Assembly (NCBI RefSeq): GCF_018388445.1 | Contig: NZ_CP074405.1 | Span: 744,001 to 808,000 of the forward strand | Length of the DNA stretch: 64,000 bases | Source of the DNA: Cellulomonas wangleii | GTDB taxonomy: Bacteria > Actinomycetota > Actinomycetes > Actinomycetales > Cellulomonadaceae | Reading direction: 5' to 3' | Shown here: positions 42,575 through 50,365 of the stretch, piece by piece | How positions within the stretch are numbered: the first letter of the stretch is position 1 | How the letters are laid out: every line of letters starts with the position of its first letter | Program-made: the position numbers and the translations under genes | The notes under the pieces: model-generated | Told to the model about the DNA's origin: nothing | What the model saw: only the letters and a program-made list of their open reading frames with translations | Databases searched by the model: none

Positions 42575-44254
42575 TCAGCGCGTACCGGGCGGGACGCCGT
42601 CACCGGGCTCCGTCGCCCCGTCGGTGGGCGCACCTGCGCCCGTGTCCACGCCGGGAGCGTCCGTCGGTCCGTCGGCCACCCCGCGGGGGCCGGCGACGGG
42701 CAGCTCGACGCGGACCGTCGTGCCGCCCCCGGGCGTCTCGTGCACGGTCACGCGGCCGTCGTGCGACGCGACGATCGCGGCGACGATCGCCAGGCCGAGC
42801 CCGGAGCCGCCGGAGTCCCGCGTGCGCGAGGGGTCGACGCGGTAGAAGCGCTCGAAGACGCGCTCGACGTGCTCGGGCGGGATGCCCGGGCCGTGGTCGC
42901 GCACCTCGAGCACGGCCGTGCGGCCGTCCTGCCCCGCACCGACGACCACCTCGACCGGTGTGCCCGGCGGGGTGTGGCGCGCCGCGTTGCCCACCAGGTT
43001 GGCCAGCACCTGCCGCAGCCGCACCTCGTCCCCGCGGACCACGCGCGGACCGCTGACACCGCCCAGCGCCTCGAGGCGCGCCGGGCGCTGCGGGTCCAGC
43101 GCCCGCAGGTCGCTGACCGCGTCGGCCGCCAGGACGGTCAGGTCGACCGGGCCCAGCCGGCCGTGACGACCCTCGTCGAGCCGGGCCAGAGCCAACAGGT
43201 CCTCCACCAGCGATCCCATGCGCCGCGCCGACTCCTCGATGCGGTGCATGGTGTCGCTGACCTGCTCGGGTGTCGTCAGGGCGCCCATCCGGTACAGCTC
43301 GGCGTACCCGCGCACGGCCGCGAGCGGCGTGCGCAGCTCGTGCGACGCGTCCGCGACGAACCGGCGCATCCGCGCCTCGGACGCCGTGCGCGCGGTGAAC
43401 GCCTCCTCGATCTGCGTGAGCATGCCGTTGAGCGCGATCCCCAGGCGTCCCACCTCGGTGGTCTGCGGTGCGACGGGCACGCGCTGGGAGAGGTCACCCG
43501 CCGCGATCTTCGCCGCCGTGCGCTCGATCTCGCCCAGCGGGCGCAGGGACCGGCGCACGGCCAGGCCGCCGACCAGCACCCCCGCGACGACGATGAGCAC
43601 GCCCGAGGCGACCAGCGTCCGGCTCATCTGCACCAGGGTGCTGTGGATGTCCTTCAGGGGCAGACCGACGACCACGGACCCGGTGGTGCCGTCCGGTGCC
43701 GAGAAGGGGTACGCGACCACGCGCCAGCGCGACCCGGCGCGCGTCGACGACACCGTGAACGGCTCCCCCCGGGTCGCCGCGGCCTCGTCCGCGGTGAGGT
43801 CGGCCACGCGCGGCGTGCCGTACGACCGCTGCGAGGCGTGGCCGGCCAGCTGCGCCTGCTGCCCCGAGGTCTGCACCCGCACGTAGTAGTCCGTGGGGCC
43901 GATCTGCCCGCCGCCGCTGGTGAGGAAGGCCAGGGCGTCCTCCGCGACCACCTGGGCCTCGGCGTCGAGCTTGTCGTCGACCGGCGCAAGCAGGCTGCGC
44001 TGCAGCAACGTCGTGGCCGTCACGGCGGCGACGACCAGGCCCGCACCCAGCAGCACCGCAGTGATCGTGACCAGCCGGCGCTGCAGCGACGCGGCCCGCC
44101 AGGCGTCCCGCAACGACGCCAGCGGGCCACGGTGCGGCGGGGCCCCGGCCGCGGCGTCCGACGCGGCGGCCGTCGCGCCCGGCCCGGCGGCACCGGTGTC
44201 ACCAGCAGCGGCGTGCACGTGCTCGTCGGACGCCGCGCCGGTCGTCCCGCTCAC
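42575..44254 (-). CDS. two-component sensor histidine kinase
   Basis: A 559-residue membrane kinase. Order: Ala/Gly-rich cytoplasmic N terminus, span 1 (about 60-85), extracellular sensor domain (about 86-225), span 2 (about 228-250), HAMP, HisKA with phospho-His in DASHELRTPLAAVRGY, and HATPase_c (ANLVGNAARHTPPG, VRDHGPGIPPEHV, GSGLGLAIVAAIV). An acidic low-complexity tail ends it. GTG at 44254 overlaps the regulator stop by four bases, so the pair is co-translated. The signal sensed cannot be told. Confidence 0.93.
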   Translation of the reverse strand: MSGTTGAASDEHVHAAAGDTGAAGPGATAAASDAAAGAPPHRGPLASLRDAWRAASLQRRLVTITAVLLGAGLVVAAVTATTLLQRSLLAPVDDKLDAEAQVVAEDALAFLTSGGGQIGPTDYYVRVQTSGQQAQLAGHASQRSYGTPRVADLTADEAAATRGEPFTVSSTRAGSRWRVVAYPFSAPDGTTGSVVVGLPLKDIHSTLVQMSRTLVASGVLIVVAGVLVGGLAVRRSLRPLGEIERTAAKIAAGDLSQRVPVAPQTTEVGRLGIALNGMLTQIEEAFTARTASEARMRRFVADASHELRTPLAAVRGYAELYRMGALTTPEQVSDTMHRIEESARRMGSLVEDLLALARLDEGRHGRLGPVDLTVLAADAVSDLRALDPQRPARLEALGGVSGPRVVRGDEVRLRQVLANLVGNAARHTPPGTPVEVVVGAGQDGRTAVLEVRDHGPGIPPEHVERVFERFYRVDPSRTRDSGGSGLGLAIVAAIVASHDGRVTVHETPGGGTTVRVELPVAGPRGVADGPTDAPGVDTGAGAPTDGATEPGDGVPPGTR

Positions 44255-44979
44255 GGCTGCTCGCGCAGCAGGTACCCCACACCCCGGCGGGTGTGGATGA
44301 GCGGCGGCAGGCGGTTGCCGTCGGCGTCCGTGAGGTGGTCGATCTTGCGGCGCAGGTAGGAGATGTACGACTCCACGATGTTCGCGTCGCCGCCCCAGTC
44401 GTACTGCCACACGTGGTCGAGGATCTGCGTCTTGGACAGCACCCGCTGCGGGTTGAGCATGAGGTACCGCAGCAGCTTGAACTCGGTGGGGGACAGCTCC
44501 ACCTCGTGCCCCGCCCGGCGCACCTCGTGCGTGTCGTCGTCGAGCTCGAGGTCCGCGTAGCGCAGCACGTGGGAACCCAGGCCGTCGTCCGGCTGGGTGC
44601 GGCGCAGGATCGCGCGGATCCGGGCCACGACCTCCTCGAGGCTGAACGGCTTGGTGACGTAGTCGTCGCCGCCGACCGTCAGGCCCTGCACCTTGTCCGC
44701 CGTGTCGTCGCGCGCCGTGAGGAACAGCACGGGCACGTGCTGGCCCTTCTCCCGCAGGCGCCGCGTCACGGTGAAGCCGTCCATGTCGGGCAGCATCACG
44801 TCCAGCACCACCAGGTCGGGGTCCGTGTCCCGCGCCAGCCGCAGCGCGGAAAGGCCGTCCGCCGCGGCGTGCACCTCGAACCCAGCGAACCGCAGCGACG
44901 TCGCGAGCAGCTCGCGGATGTTCGGCTCGTCGTCCACGACGAGCAGCCGGGCCTCCGGCGCACTGGGCGTGCTGGTCAT
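44251..44979 (-). CDS. OmpR/PhoB-family response regulator
   Basis: A 242-residue regulator: receiver (acidic pair DDE, phospho-Asp in VVLDVMLPDMDG, KPFSLEE) and C-terminal winged helix (DTHEVRRAGHEVELSPTEFK, LLRYLMLNPQRVLSKTQIL, VESYISYLRRKID, IHTRRGVGYLL). It resembles actinobacterial regulators such as MprA and TrcR in type, but the exact orthologue is not certain. It leads the operon with the kinase. A CTCCCAG/CTGGGAG inverted repeat just upstream may be its own operator. Confidence 0.94.
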   Translation of the reverse strand: MTSTPSAPEARLLVVDDEPNIRELLATSLRFAGFEVHAAADGLSALRLARDTDPDLVVLDVMLPDMDGFTVTRRLREKGQHVPVLFLTARDDTADKVQGLTVGGDDYVTKPFSLEEVVARIRAILRRTQPDDGLGSHVLRYADLELDDDTHEVRRAGHEVELSPTEFKLLRYLMLNPQRVLSKTQILDHVWQYDWGGDANIVESYISYLRRKIDHLTDADGNRLPPLIHTRRGVGYLLREQP

Positions 44980-44980
44980 C

Positions 44981-45008
44981 CTCCCAGTCTGGGGTCGGAT
45001 CCTGGGAG
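44981..45008. promoter_or_regulatory. inverted repeat upstream of the response regulator gene
   Basis: CTCCCAG (44981-44987) and CTGGGAG (45002-45008) lie within 30 bases of the regulator start, spaced 14 bases. The position suits self-regulation. The rest of the 190-base divergent gap shows only a TACCGT -10 for the next gene. Confidence 0.35.
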
Positions 45009-45157
45009 CTGCCTGAGTACGCGCAGGACGCGTGCACGCGGGCAGGGCCCCCGCGACCGGGCACCACAGCCGGAACGGACGTCCCGGGGCACGCCGGCAC
45101 CACGACGATCGTGATGGACACGTGACCTGGACGGTCGGCCCGTGACGCCCCGGCGAC

Positions 45158-45163
45158 TACCGT
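45158..45163 (+). promoter_or_regulatory. -10 box of a leaderless glutamine amidotransferase promoter
   Basis: TACCGT, six bases, then the GTG start at 45170. It matches the TANNNT-N6-start layout seen elsewhere in the window. Confidence 0.45.
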
Positions 45164-45169
45164 GGACGG

Positions 45170-45952
45170 GTGACCGTTGACTTCAGCGACCGCACGCTCG
45201 ACACCTCCGCCGCCGGCACCGCACCCCGCGTGACCGTCGTCCAGAGCTCCCCTGACGTGGGCCTCGACCGGTTCACCGAGTGGCTGCCGGGCGTCGACGT
45301 CCAGCTCGTCCGCGCCGACCTCGGGGACGCGCTGCCCGGCCCGACGGAGGTCGGCGACGGTCTGCTCGTGCTCGGTGGGCAGATGTCCGCCTACGACGAC
45401 CACGCCGCCCCGTGGCTGCGCCCGTTGCGTGACCTCCTGGCCGTCGTCAGCGCCACCGACGTCCCGGCCCTGGGCATCTGCCTGGGTGCCCAGCTGCTGG
45501 CCGTCGCCCGCGGCGGACGCGTCCAGGTCGCCGCGCCCCCCGGGTGCGAGGCCGGCGTGATCGACGTGCGGTGGCGGCCCGAGGCGGCGACGGACTCGCT
45601 CGTCGCGCCGCTGGTCCCGCTCGCCGGGGCGGCGCGCAGCACCCCCCTGCCCAGCATGCACTCCGACGCGGTGGTCGACCTGCCGCGCGGCGCCGTGTGG
45701 CTCGCGGCGTCCGCCACCTACCCGTTCCAGGCGTTCCGCATCGGCAGTGCGTGGGGCGTGCAGTTCCACCCCGAGGCGGGCCTGACGACCTTGCGCGGCT
45801 GGGCCGAGGGAGACGACCGGGTCGACACCGATGCGGTGGTCGCCCAGATGACCGAGCGGGCCGCCGAGGTCGAGGCGGCCGGGCGCGCCGTCGCCCAGGC
45901 GTTCGTCAACGTCGTGCACGACCGCGCGTTCGCGCGCCGCACGCGCCCCTGA
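45170..45952 (+). CDS. class I glutamine amidotransferase-like protein
   Basis: The 260-residue protein has the triad of class I GATases: nucleophile Cys104 in LGICLGAQLLA, and His200 with Glu202 in VQFHPEAG. The oxyanion strand LLVLGGQMSAYDDH is also present. Stand-alone members of this type hydrolyse glutamine or gamma-glutamyl compounds, or act with a separate synthetase; no partner is nearby. It starts with GTG 45170 and is probably leaderless. The exact substrate is unknown. Confidence 0.88.
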   Translation: MTVDFSDRTLDTSAAGTAPRVTVVQSSPDVGLDRFTEWLPGVDVQLVRADLGDALPGPTEVGDGLLVLGGQMSAYDDHAAPWLRPLRDLLAVVSATDVPALGICLGAQLLAVARGGRVQVAAPPGCEAGVIDVRWRPEAATDSLVAPLVPLAGAARSTPLPSMHSDAVVDLPRGAVWLAASATYPFQAFRIGSAWGVQFHPEAGLTTLRGWAEGDDRVDTDAVVAQMTERAAEVEAAGRAVAQAFVNVVHDRAFARRTRP

Positions 45953-45984
45953 CCCTCACCGCCTCGTCGATCCCTCGTACGGAC

Positions 45985-46016
45985 GACGGCCCGGTCCCCG
46001 CGGGGGCCGGGCCGTC
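45985..46016. terminator. strong bidirectional terminator between convergent genes
   Basis: GACGGCCCGG (45985-45994) pairs with CCGGGCCGTC (46007-46016), with further pairing possible inside the 12-base loop. It lies between the amidotransferase and PspA genes. Confidence 0.75.
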
Positions 46017-46036
46017 ACCGTCGGACGGGGTGCGGG

Positions 46037-46816
46037 TCAGGCGTCGTCGGTGCGGGTGCCCACGGCGGGGGTGACCGTGGTCGCCTCGATCTGCCGCGGC
46101 GAGCTGCCCTGCTTGAGCGCGGCGAGCCGCGCCTCGATCTCGATCTCCGCACCGGCCGACTCGAGCTCGGCGAACTGCGAGTCGAGCGTCGACGCGGCCA
46201 GCTCGGCCTGGCCCATCGCGTACGCCTCCTCGCGGCGCACCTTCTCCTCGAAGCGCGCGATCTCGCTCGTCGGGTCCAGGACGTTGATCGAGCCGATCGC
46301 CTCCTGCACCTGGCGCTGCGCCTGCGCGGACTTCTGCCGGGCGACGAGCGTGTCGCGCCGCGACTTCAGCTGGCCGAGCTTGTCCTTCATCTGCGCCAGG
46401 CCGGACTTGAGCTTCTCGACCGTCTCGCGCTGCGAGGCGATCACGGGCTCCGCGTCGCGGACCTCCTGCTCCGCGGTGAGCTGCTTGCCGATCGCGATCT
46501 TGGCGAGGTTGTCGAACTTGTCCGCGTTGGCGGTGTCGCCCGCCGCCCGGAACTGGTCGGCACGCGACGACGCGGCGAGCGCCTTCTGGCCCCAGTCGCG
46601 GGCCGCGGCGACGTCCTCGTTGTAGTCCTGCTCGGCGAGCCGCAGGTTGCCGATCGACTGCGCGATCGCCTTCTCGGCGTCCGCGATCGAGCTGGTGTAG
46701 TCACGCACCAGCTGGTCGAGCATCTTCTGCGGGTCCTCGGCCTGGTCGATGAGCGCGTTGATGTTCGCGCGCCCCAGCTGCGCGATCCGTCCGAAGATCG
46801 ACTGCTTCTCGGTCAT
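46037..46816 (-). CDS. pspA: PspA/IM30 family membrane-stress protein
   Basis: PspA (ESCRT-III-like) polymerises on damaged membrane to protect it. The 259-residue protein begins IFGRIAQLGRANINALIDQAEDP and continues MLDQLVRDYTSSIADAEKAI, the conserved amphipathic start, then long coiled coils rich in Ala, Glu, Lys and Gln to about residue 220. The C terminus is short. ATG 46816 has GGGAGGG upstream; a start 17 codons earlier is rejected. It lies 98 bases after the TPM gene in the same direction and is likely in one operon with it. Confidence 0.93.
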   Translation of the reverse strand: MTEKQSIFGRIAQLGRANINALIDQAEDPQKMLDQLVRDYTSSIADAEKAIAQSIGNLRLAEQDYNEDVAAARDWGQKALAASSRADQFRAAGDTANADKFDNLAKIAIGKQLTAEQEVRDAEPVIASQRETVEKLKSGLAQMKDKLGQLKSRRDTLVARQKSAQAQRQVQEAIGSINVLDPTSEIARFEEKVRREEAYAMGQAELAASTLDSQFAELESAGAEIEIEARLAALKQGSSPRQIEATTVTPAVGTRTDDA

Positions 46817-46913
46817 CGTGTCGTGCCCTCCCTGTGGTGCCGACCCGGACCGTCCGTCCGGTGTCACGAGCCGCGTCCGCCGCTCTCGGCGGCCGCGTGA
46901 GCTTGCTGCGGCG

Positions 46914-48980
46914 TCAGAACCCGCCGCCGCGTCCGCCGCCGCCGAAGCCGCCGCCGCGCCCCCCGCCGCCGAACCCGCCGCCGAAGCCGCCCCCGCGTCC
47001 GCCGCCGCCGAACCCTCCGCCGAAGCCTCCGCCTCCGCCGCCCCAGCCGCCGCCGCCGCGTCCGCCGCCGCGCAGGATCGAGTCGATGAGGATGCCGCCG
47101 AGGATCATGCCGCCGATGTCGTTGCCGCCCCCGGTGCCGCCGTGGCGGTCGTGGTCGTCGTACCGGGCGTTCTCGACGTCGATCTGCGCCAGGCGCTGCG
47201 CCTCCGCGGCCAGCCGCTCACCCTGCTGGGCGGTGGCCAGCGCGGTCTCGGGGTCGGTGGTGCGCTGGTCGAGCGCGCGCAGCCGCAGCCGGTCCGCCTC
47301 GGCGAGCCGGGTCCGGGCCTGCGGGCCGACCGCGCCGCGCCGCGTGCTGACGTAGTCGGTGGTGGCGCGGACCGCGGAGTCCAGGCGGCCGAGCGTGTCG
47401 TCGAGCAGCGCCCGCGCCCGCCGGCCGCGCTCCTCGGCGTCGCGCCGGGGCGCGAGGGCCGCGTCGATCGCGGCCTCGGCGTCGGTGAGGCGGCGCAGCG
47501 CCGCGAGCGGGTCACCGGTCCCCGCCCGTGCGGCGGTGGCCGCCTCGACGGCCGCGCGCGCCTCCTGCGCGTGCGGCACGACCTGCGGGTCGCCGGGCGC
47601 CAGCCGCTCGGCGTCGGCCAGGTCGGACGTGATCGAGCGGATGCCGGCGTCGAGGCGCGCGCCGGCCGTCGCGAGGTCCGCGTCGGCCGAGTCGACGGCG
47701 TCCAGCAGCGTCCTGGCCTGCGCGAGAGCCTCCTCGGCGGCACGTGCGAAGCCGACGGCCGCGGCCCGGTCGCCGGAGCCCGAACGCTCCCGGCCCTGCC
47801 CGATGGTCGTCTCGACGTCGTCCAGCAGCCGGGCCGCCTGGTCCGCGTTGCCCGCGACCGAGCCGAGCGTGTCGGGGGAGTAGCGCGCGGTCAGCGTCAC
47901 GATCGTGGCGCGCGCCGGCTCCACGCGGCCCCGCAGGCGCTGCGCCTCGCGGTCGTGGGCCGCGAGCGCGTCGTCGACGCGGGCCTCGATGGCGCGCAGC
48001 CGGTCGAACGCGTCCTTCTGCTCGTCGAGCTGCTGCTCGACCTGCCCGCACAGCCGCAGGATCTGCGCGGACGTGGCCCGCACCTGCTCCTCGGTGTCGG
48101 GCACGTCGTCGTCGAGCGTCTGCCGCAGGCGGAACGCCTCGGTGAGCGTCTGCTTGCCCTGCACCAGCGCGGTCTCGAAGCCGCGCGTCTGGTCCTCACC
48201 GAACTGCGCCTGGGCGAACCCGAGCTCCTCCTCCGACGAGCGCAGGGCGTCGTCGAGCGCCACCAGCGCCGAGGCGGAGCGGCGGTCCAGCTCGGCCGTG
48301 GGCAGCGCGGTGAACTCGTCGGCGGCACCCGCCACCCGCGTGGCGCCCGCGGTGTCGCGCAGCGTGCCCGTCGGCTGCGGTCGGCGCCGCAGGAACGTGA
48401 ACAGCAGGACCGCCCCGATGGCGATGAACCCGAGCAGCAGCACCACGGTGAACCCGCCGCCCGACGACCCGCCCGACGCGCCCGACCCCGACCCGACGGG
48501 TTCGCCGTTCGCCGCCGCGACGATGCCTTCCGCGGCCGCGATCGCGGCCCCGTCCCAGTCCTCGCTCGCCAGGTCGGACTTGACGTCGTCGGCGACGCGG
48601 TCGAGCTGGGAGGACGAGAGGGACCCCAGGCTCCGGGGAGCCAGCCTGTACTCCCGGTCGTCCACGGCGACCGCCAGCACGGCATCGGACGACCCGAGCC
48701 CGGAGGCCTCCGCGGTGCGCTGCACCCAGGTGTCGGGCGACAACCCGTCGAACGTGTCGACGTACACGACCGTCAGCCGGTAGGGCGTCTCGGTGCGCAC
48801 CTCGTCGACCGCGTCCTGCACGGCCGGCACGTCGTCGAGCACCCCCGCGGGGTCGACGACGGTCTCCCCGCGCAGGTCGAACGGCGCCTCCGCGGCGGCA
48901 CCGCCCGCGCCGGCGACGAGCACCACCGCCCCGACGGCGACGGCGGCGAACGGGTGGAGGGCACGACGAGCAAGATGCAC
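46914..48980 (-). CDS. TPM-domain membrane protein with coiled coil and glycine-rich tail
   Basis: A 688-residue protein. Order: signal peptide (about 1-30), extracytoplasmic TPM domain (about 38-160; VDPAGVLDDVPAVQDAVDEV, VYVDTFDGLSPDTWVQRTAE), one span (about 177-198), long Ala/Arg/Glu coiled coils (about 230-600), and a C-terminal tail made almost only of Gly with Phe and Arg. TPM domains are linked to envelope maintenance and photosystem repair. GTG 48980 follows AAAGGA. Co-directional pspA downstream suggests a joint role in membrane stress. The tail is low-complexity and may mediate condensation or binding, but this is guesswork. Confidence 0.85.
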   Translation of the reverse strand: MHLARRALHPFAAVAVGAVVLVAGAGGAAAEAPFDLRGETVVDPAGVLDDVPAVQDAVDEVRTETPYRLTVVYVDTFDGLSPDTWVQRTAEASGLGSSDAVLAVAVDDREYRLAPRSLGSLSSSQLDRVADDVKSDLASEDWDGAAIAAAEGIVAAANGEPVGSGSGASGGSSGGGFTVVLLLGFIAIGAVLLFTFLRRRPQPTGTLRDTAGATRVAGAADEFTALPTAELDRRSASALVALDDALRSSEEELGFAQAQFGEDQTRGFETALVQGKQTLTEAFRLRQTLDDDVPDTEEQVRATSAQILRLCGQVEQQLDEQKDAFDRLRAIEARVDDALAAHDREAQRLRGRVEPARATIVTLTARYSPDTLGSVAGNADQAARLLDDVETTIGQGRERSGSGDRAAAVGFARAAEEALAQARTLLDAVDSADADLATAGARLDAGIRSITSDLADAERLAPGDPQVVPHAQEARAAVEAATAARAGTGDPLAALRRLTDAEAAIDAALAPRRDAEERGRRARALLDDTLGRLDSAVRATTDYVSTRRGAVGPQARTRLAEADRLRLRALDQRTTDPETALATAQQGERLAAEAQRLAQIDVENARYDDHDRHGGTGGGNDIGGMILGGILIDSILRGGGRGGGGWGGGGGGFGGGFGGGGRGGGFGGGFGGGGRGGGFGGGGRGGGF

Positions 48981-49058
48981 GTCTCGATCCTTTCTCAGGC
49001 CTGCACCTGTGGCAACGCGCCCGGCCGCGCTCGGGTTCCGCCGGGCCGGTGTCCGGCC

Positions 49059-50099
49059 TCAGGTGACGTCGACGTACCGGTGCCAGGACTGCGTCACGTA
49101 CGACGTGCTGAACCCGCACCGCACGTACAGGTCGGCGGCACCCGTGGGGGAGTCCGCGTCGACCTCGAGGGCCACCCGCGTCCGCCCCCGCTCGGCGGCG
49201 TCCGTGACCACCGCGTCCAGCAGGGAGCGCGCCACACCGCGCCCGCGCGCCGTGCGCAGCACCCCCAGGTACTCGACGTAGCTGCCGACGGCGCGGCCCT
49301 GCTCGTCGACCGACGCGCTCGCGATCAGCACACCGACCGGTGCGGGCTCGGCACCGTCCACGAGCTCAGCGATCCACCAGTGGTCCCAGCGGTGACCCGG
49401 GTCGGCGCGCAGCCGGGCCAGGAACTCGTCGAACGTCTCCTCGTGGTGGTTGAAGTGGTCGGCGAACGCCTGCTCCAGCACGTCGTGCGACGCGACGAGG
49501 TCACGCTCGTCCGGCGCCCCGTCCGCGGCTCGTCGCAGTCGCCGCACGACCACACCGGGTCCCGTCGGACGGAGCCCGCGGTCGTCGTCGCCCACGGGCC
49601 GGCGCATCTGCCACCACCGGCGGACCCGGGCGTACCCCGCGGCCACGAGGCGACGCTGCTGGCGGGGGTCCGCGTCGAAGGCACCGCTGTCCAGCTGGGT
49701 GCGGGTGAGCCCGCGTGCGCGGGCCAGCGCGAGCCCGGCGGCCTCCGCCCAGGCGAAGAGGGCCGCCGCCACCTCGTCACCCGTGGCGTCGTCGAGGTCC
49801 GGGTCGACCACGACCGCGACCAGCACGCGCCCGGCCGCACGGTCGGTCACCGTCGCCCACCCGCGGGCGGCACCCGTGGTGTCGCGCACCACCACGTGCA
49901 CCCGCGTCCCGGCGCCGTCGCCCGTGACCTCGGCCTGCGTCGCGTCCGCCCCGGCCGTCCGCGCACCCCGTGCCACGACCTCGTGCCGGGCCCGCAGCGC
50001 GTGCAGGTCGGGGACGTCGTCGGGCCCGGGGACGTGCGCGCGCCAGCCGCTCGGCAGCGCGGTCGGGAGCAGGTCGGGGGTCAGCTGGAGGAGGGTCAT
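49059..50099 (-). CDS. GNAT-family N-acetyltransferase with two GNAT-like halves
   Basis: The 346-residue protein has a weak N-terminal GNAT half (VHVVVRDTTGAARGWATVTD, GRVLVAVVVDPDL) and a complete C-terminal half with the acetyl-CoA loop LRTARGRGVARSLLDAVV and the closing AADLYVRCGFST. The layout resembles mycothiol synthase (MshD) and other tandem GNATs; the sequence alone does not prove that. ATG 50099 has AGGAACC upstream; ATG 50129 lacks a ribosome site. It lies after the 90-base repeat that follows the XPB helicase. Confidence 0.82.
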   Translation of the reverse strand: MTLLQLTPDLLPTALPSGWRAHVPGPDDVPDLHALRARHEVVARGARTAGADATQAEVTGDGAGTRVHVVVRDTTGAARGWATVTDRAAGRVLVAVVVDPDLDDATGDEVAAALFAWAEAAGLALARARGLTRTQLDSGAFDADPRQQRRLVAAGYARVRRWWQMRRPVGDDDRGLRPTGPGVVVRRLRRAADGAPDERDLVASHDVLEQAFADHFNHHEETFDEFLARLRADPGHRWDHWWIAELVDGAEPAPVGVLIASASVDEQGRAVGSYVEYLGVLRTARGRGVARSLLDAVVTDAAERGRTRVALEVDADSPTGAADLYVRCGFSTSYVTQSWHRYVDVT

Positions 50100-50136
50100 C
50101 GGTTCCTGTTCGTGCGGACGTGCGGTCATGCGGACA

Positions 50137-50365
50137 GGGTGCGGCTGCGCGCGCCCCCACGGTTCACCGGGCTACGCCCAGGTCCCGGTGCCTGTGGTCG
50201 GCCCTGGGCTGCGCCCGGTGCCCCGCGGGTGCGGCTGCGCGCGCCCCCACGGTTCACCGGGCTACGCCCAGGTCCCGGTGCTTGTGGTCGGCCCCGGGCT
50301 GCGCCCGGTGCCCCGCGGGTGCGGCTGCGCGCGCCCCCACGGTTCACCGGGCTACGCCCAGGTCC
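50137..50365. repeat. 90-base tandem repeat (about 2.5 copies) overlapping the end of the XPB helicase gene
   Basis: Unit copies begin at 50137, 50227 and 50317; the first two differ at only two of 90 positions and the third stops at 50365. Each contains the inverted repeat CACCGGG/CCCGGTG and GGGC/GCCC. The third copy covers the last 22 coding and stop bases of the minus-strand helicase gene, so the gene end was duplicated twice downstream. It fills the gap between helicase and GNAT genes. Confidence 0.95.

Noticed and set aside
49059..50099. Naming the tandem GNAT as mycothiol synthase MshD
   Set aside because: The two-half layout fits, but motif similarity by eye is not enough and no other mycothiol gene is nearby.
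50137..50365. The 90-base repeat as a CRISPR array
   Set aside because: Units are contiguous with no unique spacers and no cas genes nearby.
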